A stretch of DNA of 64,000 bases, from contig NZ_CP043761.1 of assembly GCF_008386395.1 (NCBI RefSeq), forward strand, positions 4,712,001 through 4,776,000, written 5' to 3'. Shown piece after piece: positions 24,761 to 32,721 of this stretch (positions within the stretch are counted from its first letter, which is position 1; the number at the start of each line of letters is the position of its first letter). Made by a program: the position numbers and the translations under genes. The notes under the pieces were generated by a model. The model was not told the DNA's origin, did no database searches, and worked only from the letters and a program-made list of their open reading frames with translations. Origin of the DNA: Paenibacillus sp. 37. GTDB taxonomy: Bacteria > Bacillota > Bacilli > Paenibacillales > Paenibacillaceae.

Positions 24761-26806
24761 TTAGTCAATCAGATCACCCTTGAATACTTGCTGTTGCTGT
24801 AGGAAATCACGCAAAGGTGCGTAGTCCATAGACGTCCAGAAGGTCGCATCCTCAATCAAGTGGGTTACGTCATCTCTGGCTTGTTCCAGCACAGCAAAAT
24901 CGGCAACCATGTCGGCAAGACGGAATTCAGGCAATCCGCTCTGTTTGGTACCGAAGAAATCACCCGGACCCCGGAGATCCAGGTCACGCCGGGATACCTC
25001 GAATCCATCCTCCGTTTCCGTCATGACCTTCATGCGCTCCTGTCCAACCTCCGTCTTGGGATCAGCAATGAGTACACAATAGGAAGCATGCGCACCACGA
25101 CCGACCCGACCACGAAGCTGATGCAGCTGGGAGAGACCGAAGCGGTCCGCGTCCATAATGACCATCAACGTGGCATTTGGCACATCGACCCCGACCTCCA
25201 CAACGGTGGTGGAGACGAGCAACTGAATATCATTGCTATAAAAGTCCCGCATCATCTCTTCTTTCTCCGCAGCCGTCATTCGGCCATGCAACAGACCTAC
25301 ACGATATTTTGGAAAGTTCTGCTGCATCTGCACATGCAAATCAATGGCATTCTGCACATCCAGCTTCTCCGACTCTTCAATGAGTGGACAGATCAGATAG
25401 GCCTGACGCCCCTGATCCACTTCTCTGGAAATAAACCCGAGCACCCGCTCCATCATATCGTGCTTAACCCAATACGTAGAGATCGGAATCCGTCCTTTCG
25501 GACGTTCCGAGATCGTGGATACTTCAATATCCCCAAAAGCCGTAATCGCCAGTGTCCGTGGAATTGGCGTAGCCGTCATGGTTAACACATCCGGGTTATA
25601 TCCTTTACGTCTTAAAACGCTGCGCTGATTCACCCCGAAGCGATGCTGCTCGTCCGTCACCACAAGGCCCAGATCACGGAAGAAAACATCTTCCTGAATC
25701 AGGGCGTGTGTACCCACCACAATATCAATCATGCCCATTTGCAACGAGGCGATCAGATCTTTACGTTTGCGTCCATTTACACTGCCCGTTAACAGCCCTA
25801 CGGTTACCCCAAACGGTTCAAACAGCTTTTGCAGTGAGCGCATATGCTGTTCCGCCAGAATCTCAGTAGGCACCATCAGAGCCCCTTGGAACCCAGATCG
25901 AACAGTCGTGTATAGTGCAATTGCCGCAATAACCGTTTTACCCGATCCTACATCACCCTGCAATAACCGATTCATTGCATAGGGCGAACGCATATCATGC
26001 AGAATTTCAAGCTCCACCTTTTTCTGAGCATCTGTTAATTCAAAAGGTAAACTGCGTACAAACTCACGAATCGTCGTATTGTCCGTGGTATGCACTACAC
26101 CATCCATACGATTCCGGTTGAGCGCGCGATACGCCTGCATTTTCAACTGGAACAGAAACAGCTCCTCATACACCATCCGCTGTCTGGCCTGCTGACCTTC
26201 CCGGTTGTCCTGTGGACGATGAATCCCCGCAATCGCCTGCTTACGTGGCATCAAGCTGTATTTCTTCATCAAGGAATGAGGCAGAATCTCAGGAATCATA
26301 TCTCCGAATTGGATTAACCCTTGATTGATTGTTTTCCGCATCCATTGTTGCGTCAGCTTGCCAGTTACAGAATATACAGGTTGCAATGTACCTGAACGCC
26401 CATCGCCTTTATCAGGGAACTCCGAGTCAGTCACTGTCATCTGCATGCGTTTTTGTTCCCATTTTCCCGTAATCACAATCTCACGATTGGGGGTAAGTTG
26501 TTCTTTGAGAAAATGGCGATTGAACCAGGTGGCTGTAATCATCCACTCTTCCGTCATGATCTTACAGGTAAGACGGGACTTTTTACCGTATCGTTGTAAT
26601 ACAGGAATACCCATTACCTGTCCCTGGACCGTAATCTTGTCCCCATCCTTCACTTCACTGAGCGAACGAAGACGATAATCCTCATAACGGAACGGATAAT
26701 ATTCAAGCAGGTCTTTAACAGTAGAGATGCCAAAGGCGTGAAGCTCTCCCTCTTTGAGAGCACTCACGCCGTTAATTTGCTTAACTGATATTTCTTCCAA
26801 TTTCAT
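24761..26806 (-). CDS. recG: ATP-dependent DNA helicase RecG
   Basis: A 681-residue SF2 helicase that remodels stalled forks and Holliday junctions. The N-terminal wedge/OB part contains L-L-E-Y-Y-P-F-R-Y-E-D-Y. Walker A is G-D-V-G-S-G-K-T (about 285), the DExH box is D-E-Q-H-R-F-G, then T-A-T-P-I-P-R-T-L, L-L-V-S-T-T-V-V-E-V-G-V-D-V-P-N and Q-L-R-G-R-V-G-R-G. The ATG at 26806 follows AGGGAT by seven bases and lies 10 bp after the degV stop; an open extension upstream would overlap degV and is rejected. In B. subtilis recG also lies near fakA, so the neighbourhood is conserved. Confidence 0.97.
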   Translation of the reverse strand: MKLEEISVKQINGVSALKEGELHAFGISTVKDLLEYYPFRYEDYRLRSLSEVKDGDKITVQGQVMGIPVLQRYGKKSRLTCKIMTEEWMITATWFNRHFLKEQLTPNREIVITGKWEQKRMQMTVTDSEFPDKGDGRSGTLQPVYSVTGKLTQQWMRKTINQGLIQFGDMIPEILPHSLMKKYSLMPRKQAIAGIHRPQDNREGQQARQRMVYEELFLFQLKMQAYRALNRNRMDGVVHTTDNTTIREFVRSLPFELTDAQKKVELEILHDMRSPYAMNRLLQGDVGSGKTVIAAIALYTTVRSGFQGALMVPTEILAEQHMRSLQKLFEPFGVTVGLLTGSVNGRKRKDLIASLQMGMIDIVVGTHALIQEDVFFRDLGLVVTDEQHRFGVNQRSVLRRKGYNPDVLTMTATPIPRTLAITAFGDIEVSTISERPKGRIPISTYWVKHDMMERVLGFISREVDQGRQAYLICPLIEESEKLDVQNAIDLHVQMQQNFPKYRVGLLHGRMTAAEKEEMMRDFYSNDIQLLVSTTVVEVGVDVPNATLMVIMDADRFGLSQLHQLRGRVGRGAHASYCVLIADPKTEVGQERMKVMTETEDGFEVSRRDLDLRGPGDFFGTKQSGLPEFRLADMVADFAVLEQARDDVTHLIEDATFWTSMDYAPLRDFLQQQQVFKGDLID

Positions 26807-26816
26807 GTCTAATCCC

Positions 26817-27680
26817 TCATTCCGGAACAGGCCACATAAAGATCGCAATGACACCAGGTCCAACATGACTGCCTATTACGGCTCCAATATTGGTATAGAT
26901 CACTTCATTCAGTGTAAAATGACCCCGTAGCTGTTCTGCACAAGCGATCGCTGATCCCGGGTCAGCGGTATGACCTACCGCCAAATTAACCCGTTTGCCT
27001 GCAAGATCCTTCTGGAACAGCTCAATAATGCGTGCCATTGCTTTTTTATGACCTCTGACTTTCTCAACTGCGTAGATAACGCCTTCTTCATCAATAGACA
27101 GGATCGGCTTAATGTTAAGCAACGTTCCCAAGATGGCTGAAGCTTTGCCAATCCGACCGCCCTTTTGCAGATACTCCAAAGTATCTACAAGAAAGAACAA
27201 CTTGCGAGATTGTTGCATCCCTTCAATAGCAGCAGCGATTTCGACTGCCGACTTGCCCTGTTCGGCAAGTTCAGCAGCCTGTACCACCATTAGACCGTAT
27301 CCATACGAAGCTGACTTCGAATCCAGCACGGTGATGTCACCCTCACGCTCCAGCAAAGACTTGCCAAGCATGGCCGATTGGTAGGTACCACTCATGCCGG
27401 ATGACAGGTGGATCGATACAATCGGGCGTTCCGGGTTCTCATCAAGAAGTGATTGGTACACATTCATGAAATCGGTTGGAGATGGCTGTGAAGTTGTAGG
27501 CAACACAGAACCCTTCTTCAACTTTTCGTAGAACTGTTCCGAAGTCAGATCAACGCCATCTGCATAGGTCTCTTCACCGAACAGAACACGTAGCGGAACA
27601 ATATGAATCCCGTATTTGCGAATGAGTTCTTCGGGAATATCTGCCGTACTGTCTGTTACTATCGTAACCTTGTGGCTCAT
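26817..27680 (-). CDS. DegV family fatty-acid-binding protein (FakB-like)
   Basis: A 287-residue DegV protein. V-T-D-S-T-A-D-I-P at the N-terminus, T-S-Q-P-S-P, and S-S-G-M-S-G-T-Y-Q-S-A are the conserved stretches, with the serine in S-S-G-x-S-G-T contacting the fatty-acid carboxylate. DegV/FakB proteins hold a fatty acid for phosphorylation by FakA. Here the gene lies 76 bp after fakA on the same strand, which supports a FakA-FakB fatty-acid kinase feeding phospholipid synthesis. Start ATG after GAGGAGG. Confidence 0.93.
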   Translation of the reverse strand: MSHKVTIVTDSTADIPEELIRKYGIHIVPLRVLFGEETYADGVDLTSEQFYEKLKKGSVLPTTSQPSPTDFMNVYQSLLDENPERPIVSIHLSSGMSGTYQSAMLGKSLLEREGDITVLDSKSASYGYGLMVVQAAELAEQGKSAVEIAAAIEGMQQSRKLFFLVDTLEYLQKGGRIGKASAILGTLLNIKPILSIDEEGVIYAVEKVRGHKKAMARIIELFQKDLAGKRVNLAVGHTADPGSAIACAEQLRGHFTLNEVIYTNIGAVIGSHVGPGVIAIFMWPVPE

Positions 27681-27756
27681 GACTCTCCTCCTCTTCGCCA
27701 GAGTGCTATTGGTACCTGTTCAAAAACTCAACAAGAGACGTTTTGAACAACCTTTA

Positions 27757-29568
27757 TTAGGACTCTACGGAGAACAAATAATAATACACAGGCTGTCCTC
27801 CACGATGTACCTCTACCTCAGCATCAGGATACTGTTCTTCAAGCCATGCAGCGAGGGCAGCAGTAACCTCAGGGTCCGCTTCGTCCCCTTCAAGGATCGT
27901 CACCACTTCATCTCCACTCTCCATCATCTGTTTGAGCAGACCTTCACATGCTTGAAGCATGGTTTCATCCGTCGCTACAATTTTGGAGTTATGAATACCG
28001 ATATAGTGCCCCGCCTTAATATCTAATTCATCATATTGCGTATCACGAACCGCATGAGTCACTTGACCGGACTGTACCCGGCTGATGGCCTCCAACATTT
28101 GATCACGGTTTGTTTCCGCAGACTCATCTTCCTGGAAAGCAAAGGCAGCAGCCATCCCCTGTGGAATGGTCTTGCTTGGAATAACCGTAATCCGGCGCTC
28201 ATCTTCAAGCAGTTCACGAGCCTGCTCCGCAGCCAGTACAATATTCGAGTTATTCGGGAGTATAAATACCTGCTCCGCAGCAATGGAACGAACGGCTTTT
28301 ACAAAATCCTCAGTACTCGGATTCATCGTCTGTCCACCAGACAGAACAACATCAACGCCAAGACTTTGGAAAATCTCTGCAATACCGTCACCGGAGGATA
28401 CCGCAATAAAACCATACGGTGCCATCTCATCTGCAGGAAGCACAGCCTCTTCCATACTGCGCGCTGCCTCAGGTGGAATCTCTGCAAACAATTCAGGTGA
28501 TGGAGCAATGTCCATGCCTGCTGTCAGGAGATCCCGATGCTGTTCACGCATATTGAGAATATGAATCTGTGTAATCTCACCATAATGCAGCGCCAGGTTT
28601 AATACATCGCCTGGTGTCTTGGAATGGACATGAACTTTGATGACTTCATCGTCGGCAATGATAATGATCGAATCCCCATTAACTGACAACGCTTTCCGGA
28701 ATGCTTCGTCATCAAATGCCACTCCTGCGTTCTCTCCAAGCTCACGATTAATGAAGAATTCCATATCATACAGGAATTCAATGTCTTCCGTTTCCAGTCT
28801 CGCCTGAGCAGACAATGGCATCTCCGGTGCAATCACCTGCTGCTGTGCAGGCTTCTTGATATCCACTTCTGTCGGTGCAGCCGGTTTCAAAGCAGATGCT
28901 GCCACGGATGGGGTTACTTCTTTGTTCAGTGAAGTACGACTCCCTCCGTCACCTTGCAGCAATACTTCCATAAAGCCCTCGTAGATATATACAAGCCCCT
29001 GACCACCTGAATCCACAACACCAACCTGTTTCAGTACAGGCAGTAATTCCGGAGTCATTGCCAGTGCTTCTTTTGCTTTTAACAAAACTTCATTCATTAA
29101 TTCAGTAATATCATTCGTCCGTCTTGCATAGTAGTTGGCATGTTTCGCCGCTTCCTTGGCTACGGTAAGAATGGTCCCTTCAACGGGCTTTACGACTGCT
29201 TTGTAAGCTGCGTCAACACCGTTCTGCAGGGCTGCTGCAAATTGGAGCGTATTCAGTTCCTCATAGGGAGCAGCTGAACGACTAAAACCACGGAACAATT
29301 GCGACAGAATAACTCCTGAATTCCCCCGTGCGCCCATAAGCAGGCCTTTCGATAGAATACCGGCAGCTTCGCCGATGGAGGCAGAACTTTTTCTTTTAAT
29401 CTCTGCAACTCCTGCACTCATTGTCAAATTCATGTTCGTTCCCGTGTCACCATCCGGCACAGGGAAAACATTCAGGGAATTGACGTGCTCTGCATGCTGT
29501 CCAAGTTGTTCCGCTCCGGCAAGTACCATTGCGGTGAAATCTGTTCCATTTAAAGAACGTATACTCAA
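27757..29568 (-). CDS. fakA: Fatty acid kinase catalytic subunit (DAK2 domain, YloV/FakA)
   Basis: A 603-residue kinase. The N-terminal Dak2/DhaL domain (1-200) has N-V-F-P-V-P-D-G-D-T-G-T-N-M, whose aspartates bind Mg-ATP, and G-A-R-G-N-S-G-V-I-L-S-Q. The C-terminal part (about 280-600) is the YloV domain that binds the FakB carrier, with S-G-G-Q-T-M-N-P-S-T. I set the start at TTG 29568, nine bases after AAGGGG, giving M-S-I-R-S-L-N-G, close to B. subtilis YloV. It converts FakB-bound fatty acid to acyl-phosphate. The usual neighbour yloU (Asp23) is not seen upstream. Confidence 0.94.
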   Translation of the reverse strand: MSIRSLNGTDFTAMVLAGAEQLGQHAEHVNSLNVFPVPDGDTGTNMNLTMSAGVAEIKRKSSASIGEAAGILSKGLLMGARGNSGVILSQLFRGFSRSAAPYEELNTLQFAAALQNGVDAAYKAVVKPVEGTILTVAKEAAKHANYYARRTNDITELMNEVLLKAKEALAMTPELLPVLKQVGVVDSGGQGLVYIYEGFMEVLLQGDGGSRTSLNKEVTPSVAASALKPAAPTEVDIKKPAQQQVIAPEMPLSAQARLETEDIEFLYDMEFFINRELGENAGVAFDDEAFRKALSVNGDSIIIIADDEVIKVHVHSKTPGDVLNLALHYGEITQIHILNMREQHRDLLTAGMDIAPSPELFAEIPPEAARSMEEAVLPADEMAPYGFIAVSSGDGIAEIFQSLGVDVVLSGGQTMNPSTEDFVKAVRSIAAEQVFILPNNSNIVLAAEQARELLEDERRITVIPSKTIPQGMAAAFAFQEDESAETNRDQMLEAISRVQSGQVTHAVRDTQYDELDIKAGHYIGIHNSKIVATDETMLQACEGLLKQMMESGDEVVTILEGDEADPEVTAALAAWLEEQYPDAEVEVHRGGQPVYYYLFSVES

Positions 29569-29630
29569 GTGAGAATTCCCCTTCCTAGCTTGATACACGA
29601 ACACCTTGCACCAAGATGTGTCTGGTCTGT

Positions 29631-29804
29631 TCATGCGCTAACGCGGACTGCGTTATTCTTCGTCCATACCTTGTCCGGCACAGGCATACAATACAACATG
29701 TCAGCCGGATTAACGGTCTGGGCGGCCGGGCTACCAATATCCTGCACTCTCTGCACCCCTAACTTCGGGGCATACGGATATGCACCGGTATCAAGAGCCG
29801 ACAT
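29631..29804 (-). CDS. Possible 57-residue reading frame upstream of fakA (doubtful)
   Basis: Frame starting M-S-A-L-D-T-G-A-Y and ending K-N-N-A-V-R-V-S-A. The amino-acid composition looks protein-like, but no ribosome binding site precedes the ATG and no family is recognised. It could be the remnant of a gene or part of a long fakA leader. Confidence 0.2.
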   Translation of the reverse strand: MSALDTGAYPYAPKLGVQRVQDIGSPAAQTVNPADMLYCMPVPDKVWTKNNAVRVSA

Positions 29805-29997
29805 GAATGCCGCATGGAGACTGGTGCCAATGATGGAATGCCGCAGCTCACAGCGTTGCCAAAAAGCAGACCACCGACCTCTAAGTACGGTTTATTCTCC
29901 GACTTCCTCGCGGCAACAGCCTGTTCACCACTGTATTATGGACTACTCAACATTGTACTATATTAGACAGGAGAAATAAATAAAGTTTTTGGATCAG

Positions 29998-30027
29998 TTG
30001 ACGAAGCTTTTTTAATTATGATATTAT
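29998..30027 (+). promoter_or_regulatory. Promoter of rpmB
   Basis: TTGACG (29998-30003), 18-bp spacer, TATTAT (30022-30027). The rpmB leader would be about 170 bases long and contains the perfect hairpin CCTGATC-TTTAT-GATCAGG (30109-30127). Confidence 0.6.
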
Positions 30028-30204
30028 ATTCAAGTATTGTTTTATGCAGGTTAAGTAATGGAAATGATCCGGTTATGCCGGCTTAAACAACGCCATTAGC
30101 TACTGAAACCTGATCTTTATGATCAGGAAGAACAATTTAGTCCTTATGGAATGACTTTTCGTTTCTGAAGGCAACTGGTTATTTTAGGATAGGAGGTGTA
30201 ATCT

Positions 30205-30393
30205 ATGTCTCGCAAATGTTATGTGACAGGTAAGAAACCGGGCACCGGTAACCACGTATCCCACGCTAACAACCGTAACCGTCGTACTTGGGGCGTAAAC
30301 GTTCAGAAGGTCCGCATTCTCGTTGACGGCAAACCAAAACGTGTATACGTAAGCACCCGTGCACTGAAAGCCGGTAAAGTGACTCGCGTATAA
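30205..30393 (+). CDS. rpmB: 50S ribosomal protein L28
   Basis: A 62-residue basic ribosomal protein that binds 23S rRNA. It begins [10 protein letters not shown] and contains [10 protein letters not shown] and [10 protein letters not shown], as in L28. It has one Cys only, so this is a zinc-free form. GGAGGTG precedes the ATG. It is monocistronic, divergent from fakA, with a terminator 31 bp downstream, the same setting as in B. subtilis between spoVM and the yloU-fakA genes. Confidence 0.97.
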   Translation: MSRKCYVTGKKPGTGNHVSHANNRNRRTWGVNVQKVRILVDGKPKRVYVSTRALKAGKVTRV

Positions 30394-30423
30394 TCACGCA
30401 AAGCTACTATAAATCGGGTAAGC

Positions 30424-30456
30424 AAAAAGCACCTTGTTCCTTGCAGGTGCTTTTTT
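30424..30456 (+). terminator. rpmB terminator
   Basis: AAAAAGCACCT, 10-base loop, AGGTGCTTTTTT: a perfect 11-bp stem with T-run. The A-run on the left lets it work leftward for spoVM too. Confidence 0.9.
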
Positions 30457-30498
30457 GGTATTCAAAAAAGGGAATCTTGAATACGCTCATTAACATGT

Positions 30499-30566
30499 GA
30501 ATAGCCGCCGCATGACGCTTCGCAGGTACGAATTCCAGATAAGACTGAGCCAAGGCGGCGGTATTC
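30499..30566. other. GC-rich long-range inverted repeat downstream of spoVM
   Basis: GAATAGCCGCCGC and GGCGGCGGTATTC are complementary apart from one offset base and enclose 42 bases. It starts 22 bp after the spoVM stop in the direction of transcription. It has no T-run, so termination is uncertain. Confidence 0.4.
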
Positions 30567-30587
30567 CCTATTACCTTATCAATCGGA

Positions 30588-30668
30588 TTAGTTCTTTTGA
30601 AACGTATTAAGAATCGCCTTTACAAACCCTCCCAAAAACTTCGGCAGTTTGAATGTGTAAAATTTCAT
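30588..30668 (-). CDS. spoVM: Stage V sporulation protein M
   Basis: A 26-residue amphipathic peptide beginning M-K-F-Y-T-F-K-L-P-K-F-L-G-G-F and ending T-F-Q-K-N, nearly identical in pattern to B. subtilis SpoVM, including the critical Pro9. SpoVM inserts into the convex outer forespore membrane by sensing curvature and anchors SpoIVA, thereby starting coat assembly. GGAGGG lies six bases before the ATG. The gene is too short for standard gene finders. Its position beside rpmB and rpe is conserved in Bacillus. A sporulation-type -10 sequence lies about 36 bp upstream. Confidence 0.95.
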   Translation of the reverse strand: MKFYTFKLPKFLGGFVKAILNTFQKN

Positions 30669-30703
30669 AATTCACCCTCCCCATCATGCTCATGCGTCCG
30701 CCG

Positions 30704-30712
30704 TATCCTATG
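30704..30712 (-). promoter_or_regulatory. Possible sporulation sigma -10 element of spoVM
   Basis: On the reverse strand CATAGGATA resembles the sigma-E/sigma-K -10 consensus (CATAnnnT). It lies 36-44 bases before the spoVM ATG. No convincing -35 is visible. Confidence 0.35.
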
Positions 30713-30741
30713 CTTCAGGCCTTCTTTACCTCAAACACGAC

Positions 30742-30776
30742 AAAAAAGGCTACATGAGAAACCTGCTCATGTAACC
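30742..30776 (-). terminator. Terminator at the end of the rpe operon side
   Basis: Read leftward: GGTTACATGAG, loop, CTCATGTAGCC followed by six T residues. It lies 60 bp after the small membrane protein gene and so separates it from spoVM. Confidence 0.85.
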
Positions 30777-30835
30777 ATATTTATGCGGAACCTTCGATCC
30801 CTATTCCACAATGACAAGCCCGAAGATCAGGTCAT

Positions 30836-31087
30836 TTACGTTTGGGCAGGAATATATTGATAGACAGCGATCATGAAAACACTCAGTACATAATACAGTA
30901 TGCTGAATATGACAAAAGTAACCCGATGCCCGGTACGATCAAATTTGCGGAAATACATAATAACAACGCCTACCCCGATTAATGACGTAATAGCATTAAA
31001 CGGGGATTGAATAACCGCAAACAAAGCAAGCACAAGTCCCGTCACGAGACTCGCAGCCATCGTCCACAGTGTCTCCTTGAGGGTCAT
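30836..31087 (-). CDS. Small membrane protein of unknown function (83 residues)
   Basis: Three hydrophobic segments (about residues 9-28, 30-46 and 54-77) separated by short polar turns with F-R-K-F-D-R-T-G-H. It starts 3 bp after rpe stops and is certainly in its operon; a terminator follows. In B. subtilis this position holds thiN, thiamine pyrophosphokinase, and this protein is unrelated to that. No family recognised. Confidence 0.7.
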   Translation of the reverse strand: MTLKETLWTMAASLVTGLVLALFAVIQSPFNAITSLIGVGVVIMYFRKFDRTGHRVTFVIFSILYYVLSVFMIAVYQYIPAQT

Positions 31088-31090
31088 GGA

Positions 31091-31750
31091 TCAGCCTCCG
31101 TAGCTACGGCGAATTTCAGTAATCGCGGCAGCGCGATCCTCACGGCCAAATACGGCACTCCCGGCAACGAGCACATCTGCTCCAGCTTCCACCACAAGCG
31201 AGGCTGTATCGGCAGCAATTCCGCCATCTACTTCGATATGTACATCATGGCGTCCCTTTTCGTTCAACCAGGTACGAATCTGCTTGATTTTGTTCATGGT
31301 ACCCGAGATAAATGCCTGTCCGCCAAATCCAGGATTGACCGTCATGACAAGAACCATGTCCACATCATCCAGAACTTCGAGAATGGCAGACGCTGGCGTT
31401 CCCGGATTTAGGGCAACTCCTGCCTTCACTCCTTGCTCCTTAATCAGATGAATAACGCGGTGCAAATGCACACAAGCCTCAGCATGAACGGTAATTACCG
31501 CTGCACCCGCTTTGGCAAATTCCTCAACATAACGCTCCGGATTCTCAATCATCAAATGCACATCGAGCGGCAAGCTTGTATGTGGAGCGATTGCCTTCAC
31601 AATCGCAGGTCCAAGCGTAATATTAGGGACGAAATGACCGTCCATAACGTCAACATGAATCCAGTCTCCTCCTGCAGCTTGAGCTTCTGCAACTTCCGCA
31701 CCAAGGCGGGCAAAATCAGCTGATAATATCGATGGGGCAATTTTAATCAT
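31091..31750 (-). CDS. rpe: Ribulose-phosphate 3-epimerase
   Basis: A 219-residue TIM-barrel enzyme that interconverts ribulose 5-phosphate and xylulose 5-phosphate in the pentose phosphate pathway. The start is [10 protein letters not shown], then [12 protein letters not shown] (metal-binding His and Asp), V-N-P-G-F-G-G-Q and E-V-D-G-G-I, all standard. It begins 1 bp after the rsgA stop, so the genes are tightly coupled. Length is normal. Confidence 0.97.
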   Translation of the reverse strand: MIKIAPSILSADFARLGAEVAEAQAAGGDWIHVDVMDGHFVPNITLGPAIVKAIAPHTSLPLDVHLMIENPERYVEEFAKAGAAVITVHAEACVHLHRVIHLIKEQGVKAGVALNPGTPASAILEVLDDVDMVLVMTVNPGFGGQAFISGTMNKIKQIRTWLNEKGRHDVHIEVDGGIAADTASLVVEAGADVLVAGSAVFGREDRAAAITEIRRSYGG

Positions 31751-31751
31751 G

Positions 31752-32660
31752 TTAATACCTCCGCTTCTTATCTTTCATTTCGGTCAGGAACAGCACATAG
31801 TGCTGATATCGGCTTTCGGAGATCAGACCTTCCTCCTTGGCCGCAAGCACACGACAGCCTGGTTCATGTGTATGAGTACAACCTCGGAATTTGCATTGAT
31901 CTGCAAACTGGGCGAATTCCCGGAAACACGTGGAGAGTTCCTCCACACCGATCTCCAGAAAGTCCAGTTGGCTGAATCCTGGCGTATCTGCAACAAATCC
32001 ACCATTATCCAACGGAATAAGCTCCACATGCCTGGTGGTGTGTTTCCCTCGTCCTAGACGCATGCTGATCGCATTGGTCTCCAGCGTCAGGCCCGGCATC
32101 AATGCATTTAACATTGAAGACTTGCCTACACCGGATTGTCCGGAGAATACGCTGATCTTACCAGCCAGACGGTCTCTGAGCAATTCACTGCCTTCACCGG
32201 TACGTGAACTTGTGGAGATCACTTCATAACCAACCTGTTCATACAATGCTTTCACTTCAGCAACAGTGTCTTTGGCTGGATCAGCCAAATCCAGTTTGGT
32301 CAACACTATGAGTGCATCCAGCCCCGCCTGCTCGATGTGAACAAGGAACTTGTCCAACAGGTTCAGGTTCATATCCGGTTCCTTCACAGAGAATACGAGA
32401 ACAGCCAAACTTACATTGGCTACAGGAGGGCGGATAAGTTCCGTTTCACGCTTCCGAATTTCATCAACTGTTCCTTCTCCGTTCTCAGTCAACATGTAGC
32501 TGACGCGGTCACCTACAAGCGGTGAAGTTCCCCGCTTTCTGAAGATACCTCTGGCTCGACATTGAACGGCGGAACCTTCAACCGAAGGAACCCCGTTGTC
32601 TTCCACTGGCATGACATAATAGTAACCGCTTAGCGCTTTAACGATGATACCTTCTGGCAT
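31752..32660 (-). CDS. rsgA: Small ribosomal subunit biogenesis GTPase RsgA (CpgA/YloQ)
   Basis: A 302-residue circularly permuted GTPase. N-terminal OB domain; then the G4 motif T-K-L-D (about 125), the P-loop G-Q-S-G-V-G-K-S-S (about 175), switch I with T-T-R-H, D-T-P-G-F, and the C-terminal zinc site C-K-F-R-G-C-T-H with a further Cys and His. It acts late in 30S maturation and is a substrate of PrkC in B. subtilis, whose gene lies next upstream. The start ATG is 32660, giving M-P-E-G-I-I-V-K; the frame is open further upstream without a better site. Confidence 0.96.
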   Translation of the reverse strand: MPEGIIVKALSGYYYVMPVEDNGVPSVEGSAVQCRARGIFRKRGTSPLVGDRVSYMLTENGEGTVDEIRKRETELIRPPVANVSLAVLVFSVKEPDMNLNLLDKFLVHIEQAGLDALIVLTKLDLADPAKDTVAEVKALYEQVGYEVISTSSRTGEGSELLRDRLAGKISVFSGQSGVGKSSMLNALMPGLTLETNAISMRLGRGKHTTRHVELIPLDNGGFVADTPGFSQLDFLEIGVEELSTCFREFAQFADQCKFRGCTHTHEPGCRVLAAKEEGLISESRYQHYVLFLTEMKDKKRRY

Positions 32661-32721
32661 AGCTCCGACGCCCTCCTTTAGATGGTGGTACATTTACTCC
32701 AGACGCCAGCATAAGCCGCCC

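Larger units (their letters stand above)
29569..30204. other. 636-bp divergent region between fakA and rpmB
   Basis: It holds the rpmB promoter and leader on the right. A possible leftward promoter lies near 29950-29965 (reverse strand TAATATAGTACAAT), and a leftward fakA leader of some 375 bases would follow it. Many Firmicutes carry the Asp23/YloU gene here; no such protein can be read in any frame of either strand. Confidence 0.5.
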
